A DNA stretch of 64,000 nt from Rhodospirillales bacterium. GTDB lineage: Bacteria > Pseudomonadota > Alphaproteobacteria > Micavibrionales > Micavibrionaceae. Shown here piece after piece: positions 50,615-60,037 of the stretch. The DNA lies in NCBI GenBank assembly GCA_020638285.1, contig JACKIV010000001.1:496001-560000 (forward strand), written 5' to 3'. The position numbers and the translations under genes were made by a program. The notes under the pieces are model-generated. The model was not told the DNA's origin. It saw only the letters and a program-made list of their open reading frames with translations, and did not search any database. Numbering within the stretch: position 1 is the first letter of the stretch; the number at the start of each line of letters is the position of its first letter.

Positions 50615-51255
50615 GTGAACAGGAAGCGCAATCTGTCCGGCTTGCGGAGCTTGTGGCGTCGCGCATTTGTCACGACCTTATCAGCCCCGTCAGCGCGATG
50701 GCCAATGGCCTTGAATTTATGGAGGAAGCCGGGCCGGAGGCGTTTCCCGATGCGCTGGATCTGATCCGGTTCAGCTCCGGCGTGGCATCAGCCAAGCTTC
50801 AGGCTTTGCGCATGGCCTATGGCGCGGGGGGCAGCGATCCATCCATCGCTCTCGAAGACGTGCGGGCCATTATTGAGGACTTGACGCGTGCGGACGGAAA
50901 AATATCTCAGGACTGGGATTTTTCCAATTTGCCCAAAAAAGGTTCCATTCCAGTCGGATTTTCCAAAATTTTGATGTGCGTTTTATTGCTTGCGCTCGAA
51001 TCCTTGCCGCGTGGCGGGACCGTTCAGGTGGCGGGGGACGGGGCCGATGGCGTCCGTGTCTGTGCCGTTGGTCCGGGTGGCGCGTTGCGGGAAAAGGTTG
51101 ATGCTGCGTTGGCTGGACTCCTTCCGCTTGAGATGATGGAGCCGAAACTCATCCATCCCCATTTGACGGTTTTGCTGGGCCGCGCTTATGGCTTTTCGGT
51201 CGCCGTTGTGGAGCAGGGCAATGACCGCGTTGTTTTCCAGATAAAAAAAGCGTAA
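50611..51255 (+). CDS. chpT: ChpT, histidine phosphotransferase of the CtrA relay
   Basis: ChpT passes phosphate from CckA to CtrA and CpdR, controlling the alphaproteobacterial cell cycle or motility. The 214-residue protein begins with a DHp-like helix, ELVASRICHDLISPVSA, with phosphorylated His21. The C-terminal ATPase-like fold (from about 90) lacks nucleotide-binding motifs, as expected. It overlaps the galU stop by 4 nt. CckA and CtrA are not in the window. Confidence 0.87.
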   Translation: MSEQEAQSVRLAELVASRICHDLISPVSAMANGLEFMEEAGPEAFPDALDLIRFSSGVASAKLQALRMAYGAGGSDPSIALEDVRAIIEDLTRADGKISQDWDFSNLPKKGSIPVGFSKILMCVLLLALESLPRGGTVQVAGDGADGVRVCAVGPGGALREKVDAALAGLLPLEMMEPKLIHPHLTVLLGRAYGFSVAVVEQGNDRVVFQIKKA

Positions 51256-51298
51256 GGGCAAATAGTCTTTCGCTGTCTGATTTTGAAGGGCGTTTGTT

Positions 51299-52378
51299 AT
51301 GGATATATCAACTCTGAAAACCGAACTGGTTTCCCTGATCGAAAGCGCGGAGGATTTGCCTGCGTTGGAGCAGGCACGGGTTAGTGTTCTGGGCAAAAAA
51401 GGCCGGATTACGGAATTGATGAAAACGCTCGGGGGCATGGATCCTGAGGCGCGCCGGAGTGCGGGGCAGGTCATCAACACCGCGCGGGATGAAATTACGG
51501 CCCTGATCGACCGTCAGGAACGATCGCTGAAGAAACAGGCATTGGAATCGCGGCTGGCGGCGGAGCGGGTGGATGTAACCTTGCCTGCGCGTCCGGATCC
51601 GATTGGCCATATTCATCCCATAAGTCGAACAGTTGAGGAACTGGTCGAGATTTTTGCCGCTATGGGTTTTTGCGTCGCGGAAGGGCCGGATATTGACGAT
51701 GATTGGCACAATTTTACGGCGCTGAATTTTCCGCCCGGCCATCCGGCGCGCGAGATGCACGATACGTTTTACCTGCCGGACGATCCGGGTGAGACGGGCG
51801 AGCGGGCGCGCAAGCTTTTGCGGACTCACACCTCAACCGTCCAGATTCGCCATATGGTGGACCATCCGCCGCCCATTCGGATCATCGTTCCGGGGCGGGT
51901 TTATCGGTCGGATCATGACATGACTCATACGCCGATGTTTCACCAGATCGAAGGACTTGTGGTTGGCGAGGACATCCATTTCGGCCATCTGAAGGACTGT
52001 CTGACCCGGTTTCTGGAGGCATTTTTCCGCGTAAGGGATTTGCCTGTGCGGTTTCGCCCCAGTTTCTTTCCTTTTACCGAGCCGTCTGCCGAAATGGATA
52101 TCGGCTGCTCTCGTGAGGGTGGAAGACTTGCTATCGGAGCGGGGGCGGACTGGCTGGAGATTCTGGGGTGCGGCATGGTTCATCCGAATGTTTTGCGCAA
52201 TTGTGGCATTGATCCGGAACGGTTTTCAGGTTTTGCTTTCGGGGTGGGGATCGATCGTCTGGCCATGCTCAAATACGGGATTCCCGATTTGCGGACGTTC
52301 TTTGAGTCCGATTTGCGCTGGCTCCGGCATTATGGATTTGCGCCATCGGAACGCGACAGCGTTGTTCTGGGCGCATGA
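51299..52378 (+). CDS. pheS: Phenylalanine-tRNA ligase alpha subunit
   Basis: Catalytic subunit of PheRS, 359 residues. The N-terminal coiled coil (1-90) is followed by HPISRTVEELVEIFAAMGF, motif 2 (FRPSFFPFTEPSAEMDI) and motif 3 (GFAFGVGIDRLAMLKYGI). All class II motifs are present. pheT, which nearly always follows pheS, is absent: an unrelated gene on the minus strand ends 65 bp later. PheRS needs both subunits, so pheT must be elsewhere. Confidence 0.94.
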   Translation: MDISTLKTELVSLIESAEDLPALEQARVSVLGKKGRITELMKTLGGMDPEARRSAGQVINTARDEITALIDRQERSLKKQALESRLAAERVDVTLPARPDPIGHIHPISRTVEELVEIFAAMGFCVAEGPDIDDDWHNFTALNFPPGHPAREMHDTFYLPDDPGETGERARKLLRTHTSTVQIRHMVDHPPPIRIIVPGRVYRSDHDMTHTPMFHQIEGLVVGEDIHFGHLKDCLTRFLEAFFRVRDLPVRFRPSFFPFTEPSAEMDIGCSREGGRLAIGAGADWLEILGCGMVHPNVLRNCGIDPERFSGFAFGVGIDRLAMLKYGIPDLRTFFESDLRWLRHYGFAPSERDSVVLGA

Positions 52379-52443
52379 GGCAAGGAACGGCAACCGACTT
52401 TCTCAAGCCTGTCTTTTTTGGGATTGAGGGTCTTTCAGAAGCT

Positions 52444-53295
52444 TCAGACGGTTCCGGGGTCTAATTGCGGGCCGTTCTGGCCGGGGCGATTCGTTGGGCC
52501 ATCGAGAGTCGGCGGGGCAGAAGCAGGTTTTTGAAGGTCTGAAACACGCGTGTCGCGCGGCAACTCGTCACCAATCTGCAAGGAAAGCGGCATGTGCTTG
52601 TCCGCTCCACCGATGGCCAGAGCATTTCCCAGATTGTTTGACCCCGGATTGTTGGATGCGGCGAAGAGATTCCCGCCTGATCCGTCCATCCCGCCAAAGA
52701 TTTTTCCGATAAAGCCCAAAAGGCCCGTCATCAGACGCCCCATGAGGCCCTGCATGACCTCTGTAAACCGGCTGAACATTCCGGCCATCTGGGGGTTGCT
52801 GTCCATGAGGGATTTCATTAAATCCGGTCCCTGAGCCGCCTGCGCGCCGGTTGGCGGTGTAGTAGATGTTGAGGCGTCCACGGGCGTTGCAGAGGTCGGG
52901 GCTGTTGTTTGCGATGGATCGGTCGCTGCGGCCTGAGGGGATGCGGGTGTGGCAGGAGCCTGACCGGGCGTTTCCCCTCTGGCAATGTTTTCCAGAACGT
53001 CAAAACCGCTGCCGGGATTTGCGTTTTCTTTCCGCGCGGCATCGGCAAGGGCGGCGCTGCGGATTTGTGGTGGTATGTTCGCCATGTTCTGAATGGCGTT
53101 CGGGTTTTCTGCCAGAAGCTTTTCCATGCGCGGAAGTGCGCCCAGGGTCCTTTCCGGATTTTCAAAGTCAACTTTTGTGATTGTACGAAGGTTGGCATTA
53201 TCTTCGGCGGACAGCTGCTTCCCAAGCGCCGTCAGGGCCCCTTCATTTCGGGCCAGATTTGGAAACATCGCTGCGGCAAGGGGATTCGTTGCCAT
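52444..53295 (-). CDS. Unknown low-complexity protein
   Basis: Unrecognised 283-residue protein. The first 100 residues are helical and charged. Residues 107-155 are a Pro/Thr/Ala-rich linker, followed by a segment with MDSNPQMAGMFSRF and a Gly/Phe-rich hydrophobic helix (LMTGLLGFIGKIFGGMDG). The C-terminus is Asn/Pro-rich. It could be a surface or secreted protein without classical signal. It is preceded, 1 bp away, by another unknown gene, and the two are surely one unit. Confidence 0.6.
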   Translation of the reverse strand: MATNPLAAAMFPNLARNEGALTALGKQLSAEDNANLRTITKVDFENPERTLGALPRMEKLLAENPNAIQNMANIPPQIRSAALADAARKENANPGSGFDVLENIARGETPGQAPATPASPQAAATDPSQTTAPTSATPVDASTSTTPPTGAQAAQGPDLMKSLMDSNPQMAGMFSRFTEVMQGLMGRLMTGLLGFIGKIFGGMDGSGGNLFAASNNPGSNNLGNALAIGGADKHMPLSLQIGDELPRDTRVSDLQKPASAPPTLDGPTNRPGQNGPQLDPGTV

Positions 53296-53296
53296 C

Positions 53297-53671
53297 TTAC
53301 ATCACCTTCCATTTATCAATATGGCTGTGCCGGACGAGGAGGGGCACAGAGCCCAGATCCGCGACCTTGTCGCCTTCAAATTGAATTAAATAGGTCTGCG
53401 TGGCCCGTGACAAGGGCTTGCGCATTGCGGGGTTGATGGTCAGGCCAAAATCCTGCGTAACCCCGTCGCTTAGAATAAAAAACAGCCGATCAAGGTCAAG
53501 ATCATACTCGACCCATTGAATCGGCGTGAGAAAAGGCCTGTCATACAAAATCCACGTTTTGCCTTTTTCATTCACCATAACATCAATTTTCATTCGGTGT
53601 GCACGGTCAACGGGAACCACGGGGGCGGGCGAGGGGGCTGTTTCCTGTTTTATTTCATCGCTTTGCAGCAT
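53297..53671 (-). CDS. Unknown 124-residue protein
   Basis: Unrecognised soluble protein. A Pro-rich N-terminus precedes a beta-rich region, KIDVMVNEKGKTWILYDRPF and WVEYDLDLDRLFFILSDG (each in part), that could be a small beta-barrel. It overlaps nothing but abuts the next gene by 1 bp, implying shared expression. Confidence 0.6.
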   Translation of the reverse strand: MLQSDEIKQETAPSPAPVVPVDRAHRMKIDVMVNEKGKTWILYDRPFLTPIQWVEYDLDLDRLFFILSDGVTQDFGLTINPAMRKPLSRATQTYLIQFEGDKVADLGSVPLLVRHSHIDKWKVM

Positions 53672-53978
53672 TCATAACGCCCTTTTTCTTCACCCGACCC
53701 AAAGTTTGATTCTCAATACAGACAATACCACGACACACCCGCCGTTTGTCCGTTTTTTTGCGGGGCGCGCTCCCGTTTGGACATTGGATTTTTTGCGCCC
53801 CGGTGCCTGTCTTGCCCCTTTATGAAGGCTTTATCGCAGGTCAAGACACCCTCATTCTAAGGAATCGGAGTGCCCTTGTGCAAATTTGGGAGAGGGGTGG
53901 CGGTCGGTGCACGCAAGTGCTATACCCTTAGACTGTTGTCCGGTAAACGCACGCAGACTCAGAAAGCTCCGTGAAAAC
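53672..53978. other. Intergenic region between divergent genes
   Basis: This 307-bp gap lies between the unknown pair on the left and the M3 peptidase gene. It must hold promoters for both directions, but I find no near-consensus pair. No tRNA-like fold, terminator or credible small gene is visible. Confidence 0.5.
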
Positions 53979-56033
53979 ATGCCCCATTCTGCTGAAAATC
54001 CTCTTCTGGTGGTTTCCGATCTGCCGAACCATGCGCCGCCGTTCGACCGGATCGAGGAGTCTCATTATTTCCCCGCCATTGAGGCGGCCATTACGCAGGC
54101 GCGGTTGAACATTGAGACCGTGCGTGACAATCCGGAGGCTCCCGATTTTGAAAATACCATCGTTGCGATGGAAACCGCTGCCGAGGTTCTGGGTTATGCG
54201 ACCGGGATTTTTTATAATCAGCTTTCCGTGATGGAAACGGACGGGATGCAGGATCTGGCGCGGAAAATCGGCCCTGTGGCTTCGGATTTCGGGAATGACA
54301 TACTGTTTGATCCCAGGTTATTTGCGCGTGTGAGGGCGGTTTATGAGAAACGGGAGTCTCTGGGCCTGAATGCTGAGCAGATCATGCTTCTGGATGAAAG
54401 CTATAAGGGTTTTGTTCGGGGTGGCGCGCTGCTGGGCGAAGACAAAAAGGCTCGTCTGCGGGAAATCAGCGCGCGAATGTCGGTTCTGGGGCCGGATTTC
54501 AGCAGCAATGTGAACAAGGCCACCGAGGGATTTATTCTCGTGGTTGAAAACAAATCCGATCTTGCGGGACTGCCCGAAGGGGCCATCGACGGCGCGCGGC
54601 ATATGGCGCAGGAAAAGGGCCACCCCGGAAAATGGGTCTTCACGCTTGATTTTCCAAGCTATTATCCTTTTATGCAGTTCGCAGAAAATCGGGCGTTGCG
54701 CGAGAAAATCTGGCGGGCTTATACGGGCCGGGCGTGGAAGGATGCGCAGGATAATTCGGATTTGATCCTTGAGATCGTTCGGCTGCGGCATGAGCGGGCG
54801 CAAATTCTGGGATATCCCACGCATGCGCACTATGTCCTTGAAAAACGCATGGCCGAGACGCCGGACACAGTGTTTTCCTTTATTGACGAGTTGAAAACGG
54901 CTTATCGGGACGCGGCCAAAGCCGATCTGGAGGCGCTAAAGGATTTTGCCGCACAGGACGGCTTGAGCGATCTCAAGCCCTGGGACGTGGCGTTTTACGG
55001 GGAGAAGCTGCGCGAAAAACTTTATGATTTTTCTTCCGAAGATCTGCGGCCTTATTTCCCGCTGGGCAATGTTCTGAATGGGATGTTTACGCATTTCAGC
55101 AAGCTGTTTCATCTGAGGTTTCAGGAAAATTCCGCCTATCCGGTCTGGCATCCGGACACAAAAGCCTATGATGTGTATGACCTGACGAGTGACGAATTTG
55201 TGGGGACTCTTTACGCCGATTTTCATCCGCGCAAGGGCAAGCGCGGCGGGGCGTGGAAGACGGGATATCGTGAGCAGGGATTGTACCACGGAAAGATTGA
55301 GCGGCCTGTCGTTGCGATTGTGTGTAATTTTACGCGTCCGACCGCGGATCGTCCGTCTCTGTTGACCTTTGACGAGGTTCAGACCCTGTTTCATGAAATG
55401 GGCCATGCGACTCATGCCTTGCTTTCGCGCGTCACGTACCAGTCTTTGAGCGGAACCAATGTGTTGTGGGATTTTGTTGAGCTGCCGTCTCAATTGCAGG
55501 AGAACTGGTGCTATGCGCGCGAGACGCTGGATCTGTTCGCGGCGCATTACCAGACGGGCGAGAAAATTCCCGAAGACCTGCATCGAAAACTCTGTGAGTC
55601 CCGGAATTTCATGGCGGGGTGGGCGGGCTTGCGCCAGATGGGGATGAGCCAGCTTGACATGCTCTGGCATACCCAGGATCCGGCGCAGATTTCCGACGTG
55701 GCGGCGTTCGAGGATGCGGCGATGGCGGATGTGAGTCTGTTCCCGCGTCTGTCCGGGCCGGTGTCTACGACCTTCCAGCACCTGTTCGCGGGCGGGTATT
55801 CGGCGGGGTATTACAGCTATAAATGGGCTGAAGTTCTGGATGCCGATGCGTTCGAATTATTTATGGAACGGGGGTTGTACGATCCTCCGACGGCGGAATC
55901 CTTTAAAAACGAGGTTTTGTCAAAGGGAGGTAGCGAACATCCGCGCATCCTCTATCGCCGCTTTCGGGGGCGCGACGCCGATCCGCAGGCGCTTTTGCGC
56001 CGCGAGGGGCTTTGTAAAAAAGCGGGGATGTAA
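53979..56033 (+). CDS. M3-family metallopeptidase (oligopeptidase A/Dcp type)
   Basis: Zinc endopeptidase or dipeptidyl carboxypeptidase of 684 residues, degrading short peptides in the cytoplasm. The zinc site HEMGH is at 472-476, and the third ligand Glu lies in the helix after ELPSQLQENW. FAGGYSAGYYSYKWAEVLDADAF (in part) near the C-terminus is typical of the M3 substrate-binding loop. There is no signal peptide. The ATG at 53979 begins the conserved part; an in-frame start at 53886 is not supported. PrlC/OpdA and Dcp cannot be told apart with certainty. Confidence 0.88.
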   Translation: MPHSAENPLLVVSDLPNHAPPFDRIEESHYFPAIEAAITQARLNIETVRDNPEAPDFENTIVAMETAAEVLGYATGIFYNQLSVMETDGMQDLARKIGPVASDFGNDILFDPRLFARVRAVYEKRESLGLNAEQIMLLDESYKGFVRGGALLGEDKKARLREISARMSVLGPDFSSNVNKATEGFILVVENKSDLAGLPEGAIDGARHMAQEKGHPGKWVFTLDFPSYYPFMQFAENRALREKIWRAYTGRAWKDAQDNSDLILEIVRLRHERAQILGYPTHAHYVLEKRMAETPDTVFSFIDELKTAYRDAAKADLEALKDFAAQDGLSDLKPWDVAFYGEKLREKLYDFSSEDLRPYFPLGNVLNGMFTHFSKLFHLRFQENSAYPVWHPDTKAYDVYDLTSDEFVGTLYADFHPRKGKRGGAWKTGYREQGLYHGKIERPVVAIVCNFTRPTADRPSLLTFDEVQTLFHEMGHATHALLSRVTYQSLSGTNVLWDFVELPSQLQENWCYARETLDLFAAHYQTGEKIPEDLHRKLCESRNFMAGWAGLRQMGMSQLDMLWHTQDPAQISDVAAFEDAAMADVSLFPRLSGPVSTTFQHLFAGGYSAGYYSYKWAEVLDADAFELFMERGLYDPPTAESFKNEVLSKGGSEHPRILYRRFRGRDADPQALLRREGLCKKAGM

Positions 56034-56088
56034 ATGCCGTTGCCGAAACCATTTGGGAAAATCCTGAAATAACGATACCTTGATCTCT

Positions 56089-56766
56089 ATGCAGACTTCA
56101 TCCTTCTGTGGACCAGATCTTTCCTGTGCCCTGTGCCCGCGTCTGGCGGCGTTTCGGGACGGCAATCGGCGGAAATTTCCGGGCCGTCACAATGCGCCGG
56201 TGTCTCCTTTCGGGGCGCTGGAGGCGCGCTTTCTGGTCGTCGGCCTTGCGCCGGGGCTGAAGGGCGCCAATTTTTCCGGGCGGCCTTTTACGGGGGATTA
56301 TGCCGGGGTTCTATTGTACGGGACTCTTCTGGAAACTGGCTTTGCGTCCGGGTCGTACGGGGCGCGGGCGGATGACGGTCTGGTTTTGAACGATTGCCGG
56401 ATTACGAATGCCGTGCGCTGCGTTCCTCCACAAAACAAGCCCGAGCCGGATGAAATGGCCATGTGCCGGGATTTTCTGGCGGCTGAAATTGAGGCAATGA
56501 AAAATCTTCGGGTAATCCTGTGTCTGGGGAAGATCTCGCATGACTCGGTCGTCCGGACTTTGGGCGGGCGCCTGTCTGCACATCCCTTTGGCCATGGGGC
56601 AGAGCATGATTTCGGTTCTTTGAGGGTACTGGATTCCTATCACTGTTCACGCTACAACACCCAGACGAAACGCTTGAGCGCCCAGGGGTTTCGGACGGTT
56701 ATGGAACGGGCGCGGGCGATTCTGGATGCTGAGTCCCCTGTTCAAAAAAGAATGGCAACATCATGA
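56089..56766 (+). CDS. Family 5 uracil-DNA glycosylase (UdgB type)
   Basis: Removes uracil and other damaged bases from DNA. The 225-residue protein has motif 1 GLAPGLKGANFSGRPFTGD, motif 2 near the end (DSYHCSRYNT) and N-terminal cysteines CGPDLSCALC that, with a later Cys, may hold a [4Fe-4S] cluster. This combination is typical of family 5 rather than family 4. The start at 56089 is the first good ATG. The stop overlaps tyrS as ATGA. Confidence 0.85.
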   Translation: MQTSSFCGPDLSCALCPRLAAFRDGNRRKFPGRHNAPVSPFGALEARFLVVGLAPGLKGANFSGRPFTGDYAGVLLYGTLLETGFASGSYGARADDGLVLNDCRITNAVRCVPPQNKPEPDEMAMCRDFLAAEIEAMKNLRVILCLGKISHDSVVRTLGGRLSAHPFGHGAEHDFGSLRVLDSYHCSRYNTQTKRLSAQGFRTVMERARAILDAESPVQKRMATS

Positions 56767-58016
56767 AATTCAAGTCTGATTTTCTCAATATTATGAACGA
56801 GCGCGGATTTATTCATCAGGCCAGCGATCTGGCCGGGCTGGACGCGAAATTGTCCGAAGGGGTCTGCACGGGCTATATCGGCTATGATCCGACGGGGCCG
56901 AGCCTGCACGTGGGGCATCTCTACACCATTATGATGTTGCGCTGGTTTCAGGTCTGCGGGCATCGGCCCATCAGTCTGATGGGCGGTGGGACGGCGCTTA
57001 TTCCCGATCCGACGCTCAAGGACAAGACACGGCCTTTGCTGACGCCGGAGTCGATTGCGGGCAACATCGAAAGTATCAAGACGGTGTTCTCGAAATTCCT
57101 GACCTATGGCGATGGGCCTACAGATGCGGTGATGGTCAATAACTATGACTGGCTGGGCGGGGCCCGTTATATTGATTTTCTGCGCGAGGTCGGCACGCAT
57201 TTTACGATCAACCGGATGTTGACGTTTGAGTCCGTCAAAATGCGCCTTGACCGCGAACTGCCCATGACCTTCATTGAATTTAACTACATGGTTCTGCAAG
57301 GGTATGACTTTGTTGAACTTTATCGCCGCTACGGGACGGTCCTTCAGATGGGGGGATCGGACCAGTGGGGCAACATCATCAACGGGCTGGAACTGGGCCG
57401 GAAGATGGACGGGGCGGCGTTGTTCGCCTTGACGGCGCCTTTGCTGACGACGTCTTCGGGAGCCAAGATGGGCAAGACCGAAGGTGGCGCGGTGTGGCTG
57501 AATGCGGATCAGTGCTCGCCTTATGGCTATTGGCAATTCTGGCGGAATACGGAAGACGCAGATGTGGGTCGAATGCTGAAAGTTTTCACGGATCTGCCAA
57601 TGGATGAAATTGCCCGGCTTGAGGGTTTGGGCGGAGCAGAAATTAACGAGGCCAAGAAAATTCTGGCTTTTGAGGCCACGAGGCTTTGTCACGGGCAAGA
57701 GGCCGCGCTGGCTGCGGCTGAGACGGCCCGGAAGGTTTTCGAGGAAGGCGGCGTTGGTAACGATTTGCCTGTGGCCGAGGTGCGTCGGGCCGATCTGATG
57801 GGGGCGAGTGTGGCGGATCTGTTCGTTCGGGCGGGGCTTTCGGCATCCAAGGGGGAGGCTCGGCGTCTGATTGAGGGCGGCGGTGCGCGGGTGGGTGATG
57901 TGCTGGTCTCGGACCCGGCAGGGCAGATCGACGGGGCGTTTCTGAGCGCCGGGGGACCGATCAAGTTGTCGGCCGGGAAGAAGAAACACGTCCTCGTGCG
58001 GGTGATTGAGTCGTAG
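56763..58016 (+). CDS. tyrS: Tyrosine-tRNA ligase
   Basis: Class I aminoacyl-tRNA synthetase of 417 residues. The HIGH motif appears as HVGH in GYDPTGPSLHVGHL, the Tyr/ATP pocket GGSDQWGNI is present, and KMSKS appears as KMGKT. An S4 RNA-binding domain closes the protein (SKGEARRLIEGGGARVGD). Length is normal. It overlaps the udg stop by 4 nt. Confidence 0.95.
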   Translation: MKFKSDFLNIMNERGFIHQASDLAGLDAKLSEGVCTGYIGYDPTGPSLHVGHLYTIMMLRWFQVCGHRPISLMGGGTALIPDPTLKDKTRPLLTPESIAGNIESIKTVFSKFLTYGDGPTDAVMVNNYDWLGGARYIDFLREVGTHFTINRMLTFESVKMRLDRELPMTFIEFNYMVLQGYDFVELYRRYGTVLQMGGSDQWGNIINGLELGRKMDGAALFALTAPLLTTSSGAKMGKTEGGAVWLNADQCSPYGYWQFWRNTEDADVGRMLKVFTDLPMDEIARLEGLGGAEINEAKKILAFEATRLCHGQEAALAAAETARKVFEEGGVGNDLPVAEVRRADLMGASVADLFVRAGLSASKGEARRLIEGGGARVGDVLVSDPAGQIDGAFLSAGGPIKLSAGKKKHVLVRVIES

Positions 58017-58047
58017 GGACTCTCTTTCTTTTGAGCTTTGGGGTCTA

Positions 58048-58069
58048 GAAAAATCGGCCCTGATTTTTC
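58048..58069. terminator. Bidirectional hairpin between convergent genes
   Basis: GAAAAATC (58048-58055) and GATTTTTC (58062-58069) pair perfectly over 8 bp around GGCCCT. The A and T runs within the stem could act as termination signals both ways. It lies between the tyrS stop and the stop of the YejA-like gene. Confidence 0.4.
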
Positions 58070-58085
58070 CGGAATCTCTCTACTT

Positions 58086-59882
58086 CTACGGTTTTGCCCA
58101 CCAGGTTTCGGCAACGGGCAGAGCAAAGGGTGGTGGATTTTCCGGGCGGTCGAATCGATCCCAGTACGCCACGCGCCATGCCGAGATATGCCAGTTTGGA
58201 ACCAGATAATATCCCCACTGTAAGACCCGGTCGAGGGCCCGGCATCGCACGACCAGGTCTTCCCGCGTGGGCGCGCTGACAATTTGCTCGATCAATGCGT
58301 CGACAACGGGGTCTTTAACACCGATAAGGTTGCGCGAGCCTGGCATATCGGCTTTGTCTGAGCCCCAGAATTCGCGTTGCTCGTTTCCCGGCGAGTTGGA
58401 TTGCCCGAAAACGCCCACCGTCATATCAAAATCAAAGGTCCGGACGCGGTTTTGATATTGGGCCGGGTCAATGACACGGTATCGGGCTTTGACGCCGATG
58501 CGCTCAAGGTTTTTCGTAAAGGGCAAAACCCAGCGTTCGAACGCTGGATTATCATCCAGAAATTCGAAATTCAGACGCACACCGTCTTTGGCCCGTACAC
58601 CGTCAGGGCCGGGTTTCCACCCTGCCGCATCCAGAATTTCAGTCGCTTTTTTCAGGTTAGTCCGTGGGTTTCCGGATCCATTTGTCTTGGGGGGATTGTA
58701 TTCGGTGGTAAAGACATCGTCCGGGATCTGTCCTCGAAAGGGCTCCAGAATAGCCAGTTCAGGACCTTGCGGAAGGCCCTTTGCCTCCATTTCCGAATTG
58801 GAAAAATAGCTGCGCGAGCGTTTGTAGGCACCATAGGCAAATTGCTTGTTCGACCATTCGTAATCAAAGGCATAGGTGAGGGCTTCGCGGACGGCCCGGT
58901 CCTGAAACAGAGGGCGTCGGGTATTAAAAACGAACCCTTGCATGCCCTGAGGCAGGGTGTGCGAGATTTCAGTCTTGACGATTCGTCCATCTTTGACCGC
59001 CGGTGCGTCATAGGCTGTTGCCCATTGTTTGGCGATGTTTTCCTGACGGAAATCGTAATTTCCGGCAAAAAGCGCCTCGAGCGCTACGCCGCCATCCTTG
59101 TAATAATCGTAAGTGATGCGATCGAAATTGTATCGTCCGCGATTGATAGGAAGATCCTTGCCCCACCAGTCAGTTATGCGTCGATACTCAATGGATCGTC
59201 CGGGCATCACGGTGCCGATTTCGTAAGGCCCGCTGCCCGGCGGCGGGTCAAGGGTGGTTTGCGCAAAATCGTGTTTTCCATCGGTCCAGTAGTGTTTCGG
59301 CAGAACGGGAATCTGTCCGACGATGAGCGGGAGTTCCTGGTTTCCTGCCATATCAAAGGTGAATTTGACGCGGGAAGGGGTTTCAGCGACCACATCTTTG
59401 ACGTGTGCGTAATAGACGCGGTAAAACGGCGCGCCTTGCGTGGTCAGGGTTTTAAACGACCAGACGACATCATCGGCGGTTACAGGATTTCCGTCATGCC
59501 ATTTTGCTTGCGGACGCAGGGTGAAGGCGACCCAGCTGCGGTCCGGCGGCGTTTCCAGACTTTGCGCGATCAGGCCATAGGCTGAAAAAGGCTCGTCTGC
59601 TGTCTGTTCGAGAAGCGTTTCATAGACAAGCCCCAATCCATCTGCCGCCATGCCCTTGACGATATAAGGGTTCAGAGAATCAAAGGTCCCCAGTGCGCTC
59701 AGGCGCAGCGTGCCGCCCTTGGGTGCACTCGGATTGACATAGTCCAGATTCGTAAAATCCGCCGGGTACTTCGGCGCACCATGCATGGCGATTCCGTGAA
59801 CAGGTCTGGCTTCCTGCGCTTGAGCAAGTGCAGGGCAGAGCGAGATCAGAACAACAAAAAAAGTCAGGAAAACAGCGTGCAT
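58086..59882 (-). CDS. Extracellular solute-binding protein, family 5 (YejA-like)
   Basis: Periplasmic binding protein for peptides or related compounds of an ABC importer. The 598-residue protein has a signal peptide (cleavage after ALAQA, about 22), the N-terminal segment HGAPKYPADFTNLDYVNP that marks the YejA group, and the SBP_bac_5 fold with WHDGNPVTADDVVWSF. The cognate permease and ATPase genes (yejB, yejE, yejF) are not adjacent, so it is an orphan here or lies near the end of a split system. Confidence 0.88.
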   Translation of the reverse strand: MHAVFLTFFVVLISLCPALAQAQEARPVHGIAMHGAPKYPADFTNLDYVNPSAPKGGTLRLSALGTFDSLNPYIVKGMAADGLGLVYETLLEQTADEPFSAYGLIAQSLETPPDRSWVAFTLRPQAKWHDGNPVTADDVVWSFKTLTTQGAPFYRVYYAHVKDVVAETPSRVKFTFDMAGNQELPLIVGQIPVLPKHYWTDGKHDFAQTTLDPPPGSGPYEIGTVMPGRSIEYRRITDWWGKDLPINRGRYNFDRITYDYYKDGGVALEALFAGNYDFRQENIAKQWATAYDAPAVKDGRIVKTEISHTLPQGMQGFVFNTRRPLFQDRAVREALTYAFDYEWSNKQFAYGAYKRSRSYFSNSEMEAKGLPQGPELAILEPFRGQIPDDVFTTEYNPPKTNGSGNPRTNLKKATEILDAAGWKPGPDGVRAKDGVRLNFEFLDDNPAFERWVLPFTKNLERIGVKARYRVIDPAQYQNRVRTFDFDMTVGVFGQSNSPGNEQREFWGSDKADMPGSRNLIGVKDPVVDALIEQIVSAPTREDLVVRCRALDRVLQWGYYLVPNWHISAWRVAYWDRFDRPENPPPFALPVAETWWAKP

Positions 59883-60037
59883 GAATGAGGACTCGATCCG
59901 TTAATCGTTCTCTTTTTGTACATTCATCTAAAATGGAAGGCAAGCTGTTTCGTCCGCAAATTTTTTCTTTGTTTCATGCGGAGTTTTCCGGCGCAAATCT
60001 CTTGCCAGTTTTGGGCGGATCAGGTAGTCATCAAGAA

